Below, piece after piece: positions 12,752 to 14,697 of a DNA stretch of 14,697 nucleotides (within the stretch, counting starts at the first letter, position 1; every line of letters starts with the position of its first letter). A program made the position numbers and the translations under genes. The stretch is taken from assembly GCA_944387905.1 (NCBI GenBank), contig CALXGU010000018.1, positions 1 through 14,697 of the forward strand. Reading direction: 5' to 3'. The notes beneath the pieces were generated by a model. The model did not search any database and was not told the origin of the DNA. It saw only the letters and a program-made list of their open reading frames with translations. Source of the stretch: an uncultured Clostridia bacterium. GTDB lineage: Bacteria > Bacillota > Clostridia > Oscillospirales > QAKW01.

Positions 12752-13885
12752 TTATTTTATTATATCAAGCGTATGTGATTCTATTGCGTTATGTTCCTTG
12801 TCGGTAAACTCCACTTTCATTTTGCTGCCGTCAAGGGTTATCGCACAGCCGATAAAATCTGTCATTTTTCTGCCTTCACGTATATCACGCGAACCTACGA
12901 TCACGGGACAGATCTGACCCTTGCTGTCAAGAGCTCCGCCTTTTTCGCTTATCATGGTGCTGTGCAGGTGTCCTGAGATCATAGCCTGAGGTTTTGCGTT
13001 TTCGCCCAGAAGATCCAGCCATTTTTTGAACAGCGGCTGCTCAATATCAAACGGAGGGTTTATAGTGTATGAAAACGGGTTATGAACGATTACGAGTCTG
13101 TATTCAACGCCGGGTGCGTTATACTCTTCATCTGCGTTTTTGATTATATCCTCAAGATATTTTGTCTCTTCCAGCCTGAACTGATGGCATGAAACGGTAT
13201 GTCCGTATTCTGCATGGTCGTCGGATTTATCCTCGCCGCAGTCCATGACTATGCCCCATAACCTGCCGAGTCTGAAAGTAAAATATGAATGTCCGTTTTC
13301 CGTGGGAGTGTATTCGGCGATGTTTTCGGCATAGAAGCCGCGGGTATCATGGTTTCCGCGTGAAAATACACATGGACGTCCGCCGCCTGTTATCGCTTCG
13401 CACAGCTTAAAGATAAGGTCAAAGTTTTTTATATCACCGCTGTGATCGGGGATATCTCCGTTAAGTATCAGCAGGTCGATATCATCTCCGAAATATCCTC
13501 CCGCCTGTGACGGATAAGTAAAGTGTCCGTGGGTATCGGACAGATGATATATCTTTATAGGTCCGTTAGGATTTACGGGCTTGAATTTGTAAGTCGCGCT
13601 TACAGGGTCTTCCGTTTTCGGAAAATACGGTGTGCGGTCGATTATTCTGCGGTAGTTTATTGTGTATTCTCCTGCCTTGTCAAGCTCGGACATCGGAACG
13701 TTGACTCTGTGCATGCGCGTGGATGAGCGCACGATACCGTTGGAGTGGTCATAATAATCAACGCCGTTTACCGTCACCCAGAACAGTAAGTCCGTTCTTG
13801 CCGCGACCATGATCTGATAGTAGTCCTTGACAGCAAAGACTGCGGGTGTGCATTTCAACTCATGAAGATATTCCTGAATTTCCAT
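12752..13885 (-). CDS. Calcineurin-like metallophosphoesterase with N-terminal beta-sandwich-like domain
   Basis: A 377-residue protein without a signal peptide or membrane segment, so probably cytosolic. Residues about 1-108 look like the beta-rich N-terminal domain of purple-acid-phosphatase-like proteins (no clear motif; inferred from position and strand-like composition). The catalytic domain has the full dinuclear-metal motif series: SDTHGH (D117, H119), LNGDIPD (D144), RGNHD (N178, H179), VHNP (H268) and GHLH (H306, H308). Substrate is unknown. ATG 13885 has AGAGGT about 6 nt upstream. That site overlaps the TAG stop of the DUF2344 gene, which lies only 10 nt before the start, so the two are probably translationally coupled. 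It is the last gene before the convergent terminator. Confidence 0.87.
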   Translation of the reverse strand: MEIQEYLHELKCTPAVFAVKDYYQIMVAARTDLLFWVTVNGVDYYDHSNGIVRSSTRMHRVNVPMSELDKAGEYTINYRRIIDRTPYFPKTEDPVSATYKFKPVNPNGPIKIYHLSDTHGHFTYPSQAGGYFGDDIDLLILNGDIPDHSGDIKNFDLIFKLCEAITGGGRPCVFSRGNHDTRGFYAENIAEYTPTENGHSYFTFRLGRLWGIVMDCGEDKSDDHAEYGHTVSCHQFRLEETKYLEDIIKNADEEYNAPGVEYRLVIVHNPFSYTINPPFDIEQPLFKKWLDLLGENAKPQAMISGHLHSTMISEKGGALDSKGQICPVIVGSRDIREGRKMTDFIGCAITLDGSKMKVEFTDKEHNAIESHTLDIIK

Positions 13886-13895
13886 GTTGATACCT

Positions 13896-14546
13896 CTACT
13901 TAAAAATATTTAATTGACTGTCATAAAAAGCAGTTCTGCATATCGCAGCGTTTTGCAGCTCAAAACCGTTCTGAGTCATTGCTGACAGCAGATATGAGGG
14001 GCTCAGGCTTTCGACTGCAGAGCAGCTCAATATCACAGACATATTAATAATACCATCAAATTCCGAAAGGTCAAGATGTTTTATAAATTTTGTTATATCA
14101 GTCAGCTGCTGACTGCGCTTTGTCTTTTTTATCACGTTTACCGGCTTGGAAAAAAGACTTGAAATATCATTGCCTGACGCGCTGCAGGCAAAAGAGATAT
14201 CGTAGCCAGCAAAGGCGATCTCTTTGAGTTTTCTCTGCGGAATATACAGGTCGCGGATCTTGAGCGCCGCCGGAAACGCGCTGAAAAATGCGTCTTTGTC
14301 GAGTGAAGCGCCTTTATTCAGGCGAAAGTCCATTATTTCGCATAAACTCTGATATCCCAGTGACAGCGGCGGAGTAAAGACCAGATGCGGGCGCGGCGTA
14401 AATCCCTCGGTCATCCATATATCCAGTCCGCAACGCCGAAGTGCGCGGGATACGGTACGTATAAGATCCAGGTGAGAGAAATAGACGGCGGCGCCTGTCT
14501 TTTCAAACACGGCGCGCACATCGTCAAACGGCACAAAATCGCTCAT
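13896..14546 (-). CDS. DUF2344 / TIGR03936 radical-SAM-linked protein
   Basis: A 216-residue protein. The family N-terminal block is plain: VRAVFEKTGAAVYFSHLDLIR (10-30), ALRRCGLDIWMTEGFTPRPHLVF (35-57) and PLSLGYQSLCEIMDFRL (60-76). In many Clostridia this protein follows, or is fused to, a TIGR03960 radical SAM protein, as here; the biochemical role of the pair is not established as far as I know. The C-terminal half is poorly conserved. Start ATG 14546 has GGAGG 8 nt upstream; a GTG at 14549 is directly adjacent. It overlaps the end of the radical SAM gene by 23 nt. In other genomes the pair often precedes an RNase G gene and rplU; here a metallophosphoesterase follows instead. Confidence 0.88.
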   Translation of the reverse strand: MSDFVPFDDVRAVFEKTGAAVYFSHLDLIRTVSRALRRCGLDIWMTEGFTPRPHLVFTPPLSLGYQSLCEIMDFRLNKGASLDKDAFFSAFPAALKIRDLYIPQRKLKEIAFAGYDISFACSASGNDISSLFSKPVNVIKKTKRSQQLTDITKFIKHLDLSEFDGIINMSVILSCSAVESLSPSYLLSAMTQNGFELQNAAICRTAFYDSQLNIFK

Positions 14547-14697
14547 CACACTTACCTCCGTCCATCAGTTTTGACGCGCCGCAGCCGGTGCAGCCCTGGG
14601 CGCAGTTGCGGGTAGTCTTTTCGGCGTATGCCTTTTGCGCTTCATTTTGCAGATATTTTTTTGTGACTCCCGCGTCTATGAAATCCCACGGCAGTGT
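14524..14697 (-). CDS. TIGR03960-type B12-binding-like radical SAM protein, C-terminal end only
   Basis: The last 57 residues of a gene that enters from beyond the right edge; its TGA is at 14526-14524. The visible part begins TLPWDFIDAGVTKKYL and continues to TTRNCAQGCTGCGA, which is the characteristic tail of the TIGR03960 radical SAM family (LPWD-x-ID-x-GV-x-K, then a Cys cluster C-x3-C-x2-C). The radical SAM CxxxCxxC core is outside the window. The 23-nt overlap with DUF2344 indicates coupled expression. Confidence 0.85.
   Translation of the reverse strand, partial: TLPWDFIDAGVTKKYLQNEAQKAYAEKTTRNCAQGCTGCGASKLMDGGKCDERFCAV

Larger units (their letters stand above)
12634..12758. repeat. 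Long-range inverted repeat enclosing two hairpins at a convergent gene junction
   Basis: Bases 12634-12650 pair with 12742-12758: 17 positions with one mismatch, the core being AAATCACCG / CGGTGATTT. The outer parts are the AT-rich 3' ends of the two convergent genes, including both stop codons, so some of the symmetry may be chance. Inside lie two independent hairpins, listed separately. Folded together they would form a branched structure ending in U-rich tails on both strands. Confidence 0.4.

Overview
This is an ordinary-looking chromosomal window. It probably comes from a gut-type anaerobic member of the Clostridia (Eubacteriales, perhaps Oscillospiraceae or a relative). The reasons are: moderately GC-rich genes with very AT-rich spacers; strong purine-rich Shine-Dalgarno sites; sigma-A type promoters; a PolA without proofreading motifs; a ferredoxin-tailed aldo/keto reductase; and the TIGR03960 radical SAM / DUF2344 gene pair. 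The taxonomic call is inference. No RNA gene, insertion sequence, CRISPR array or phage gene was recognised.

Left block, + strand (1-6000): the 3' end of a thioredoxin-reductase-like flavoprotein is followed by five overlapping genes. They are a branched-chain aminotransferase-like protein whose catalytic residues appear to be lost, an RluA-family pseudouridine synthase, DNA polymerase I (polA), the RimI acetyltransferase and the tRNA t6A enzyme TsaD. The overlaps are 4, 20, 19 and 4 nt, so this is almost certainly one translationally coupled transcription unit for translation and DNA maintenance.

Middle (6001-8692): a 272-nt AT-rich spacer holds a perfect 14-bp bidirectional terminator and a possible small transcript. 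Two - strand genes follow: putP (Na+/proline symporter, with its own promoter) and a PHP-domain phosphoesterase with a TTG start. The PHP gene and the next + strand operon are fired from back-to-back promoters whose -35 boxes are only 5 nt apart.

Right block, + strand (8693-12640): pgeF (multicopper-oxidase-like/laccase-domain purine nucleoside enzyme), an orphan family-5 extracellular solute-binding lipoprotein, a small uridine-kinase-like P-loop kinase, and an aldo/keto reductase with two 4Fe-4S motifs. All three junctions are ATGA overlaps, so the four genes form one tightly coupled operon. The combination is not one I know as a named system; a salvage role is only a hypothesis.

Far right (12641-14697): a compound, partly nested hairpin region separates that operon from a convergent - strand operon. 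That operon holds the 3' end of a TIGR03960-type radical SAM gene, its usual partner DUF2344 (TIGR03936), and a cytosolic calcineurin-like metallophosphoesterase with an N-terminal beta-sandwich-like region.

No clear new multi-gene defence or mobile system is visible. The best leads are the catalytically dead aminotransferase relative, the four-gene pgeF operon with its orphan binding protein, and the compact divergent promoter with very short leaders.
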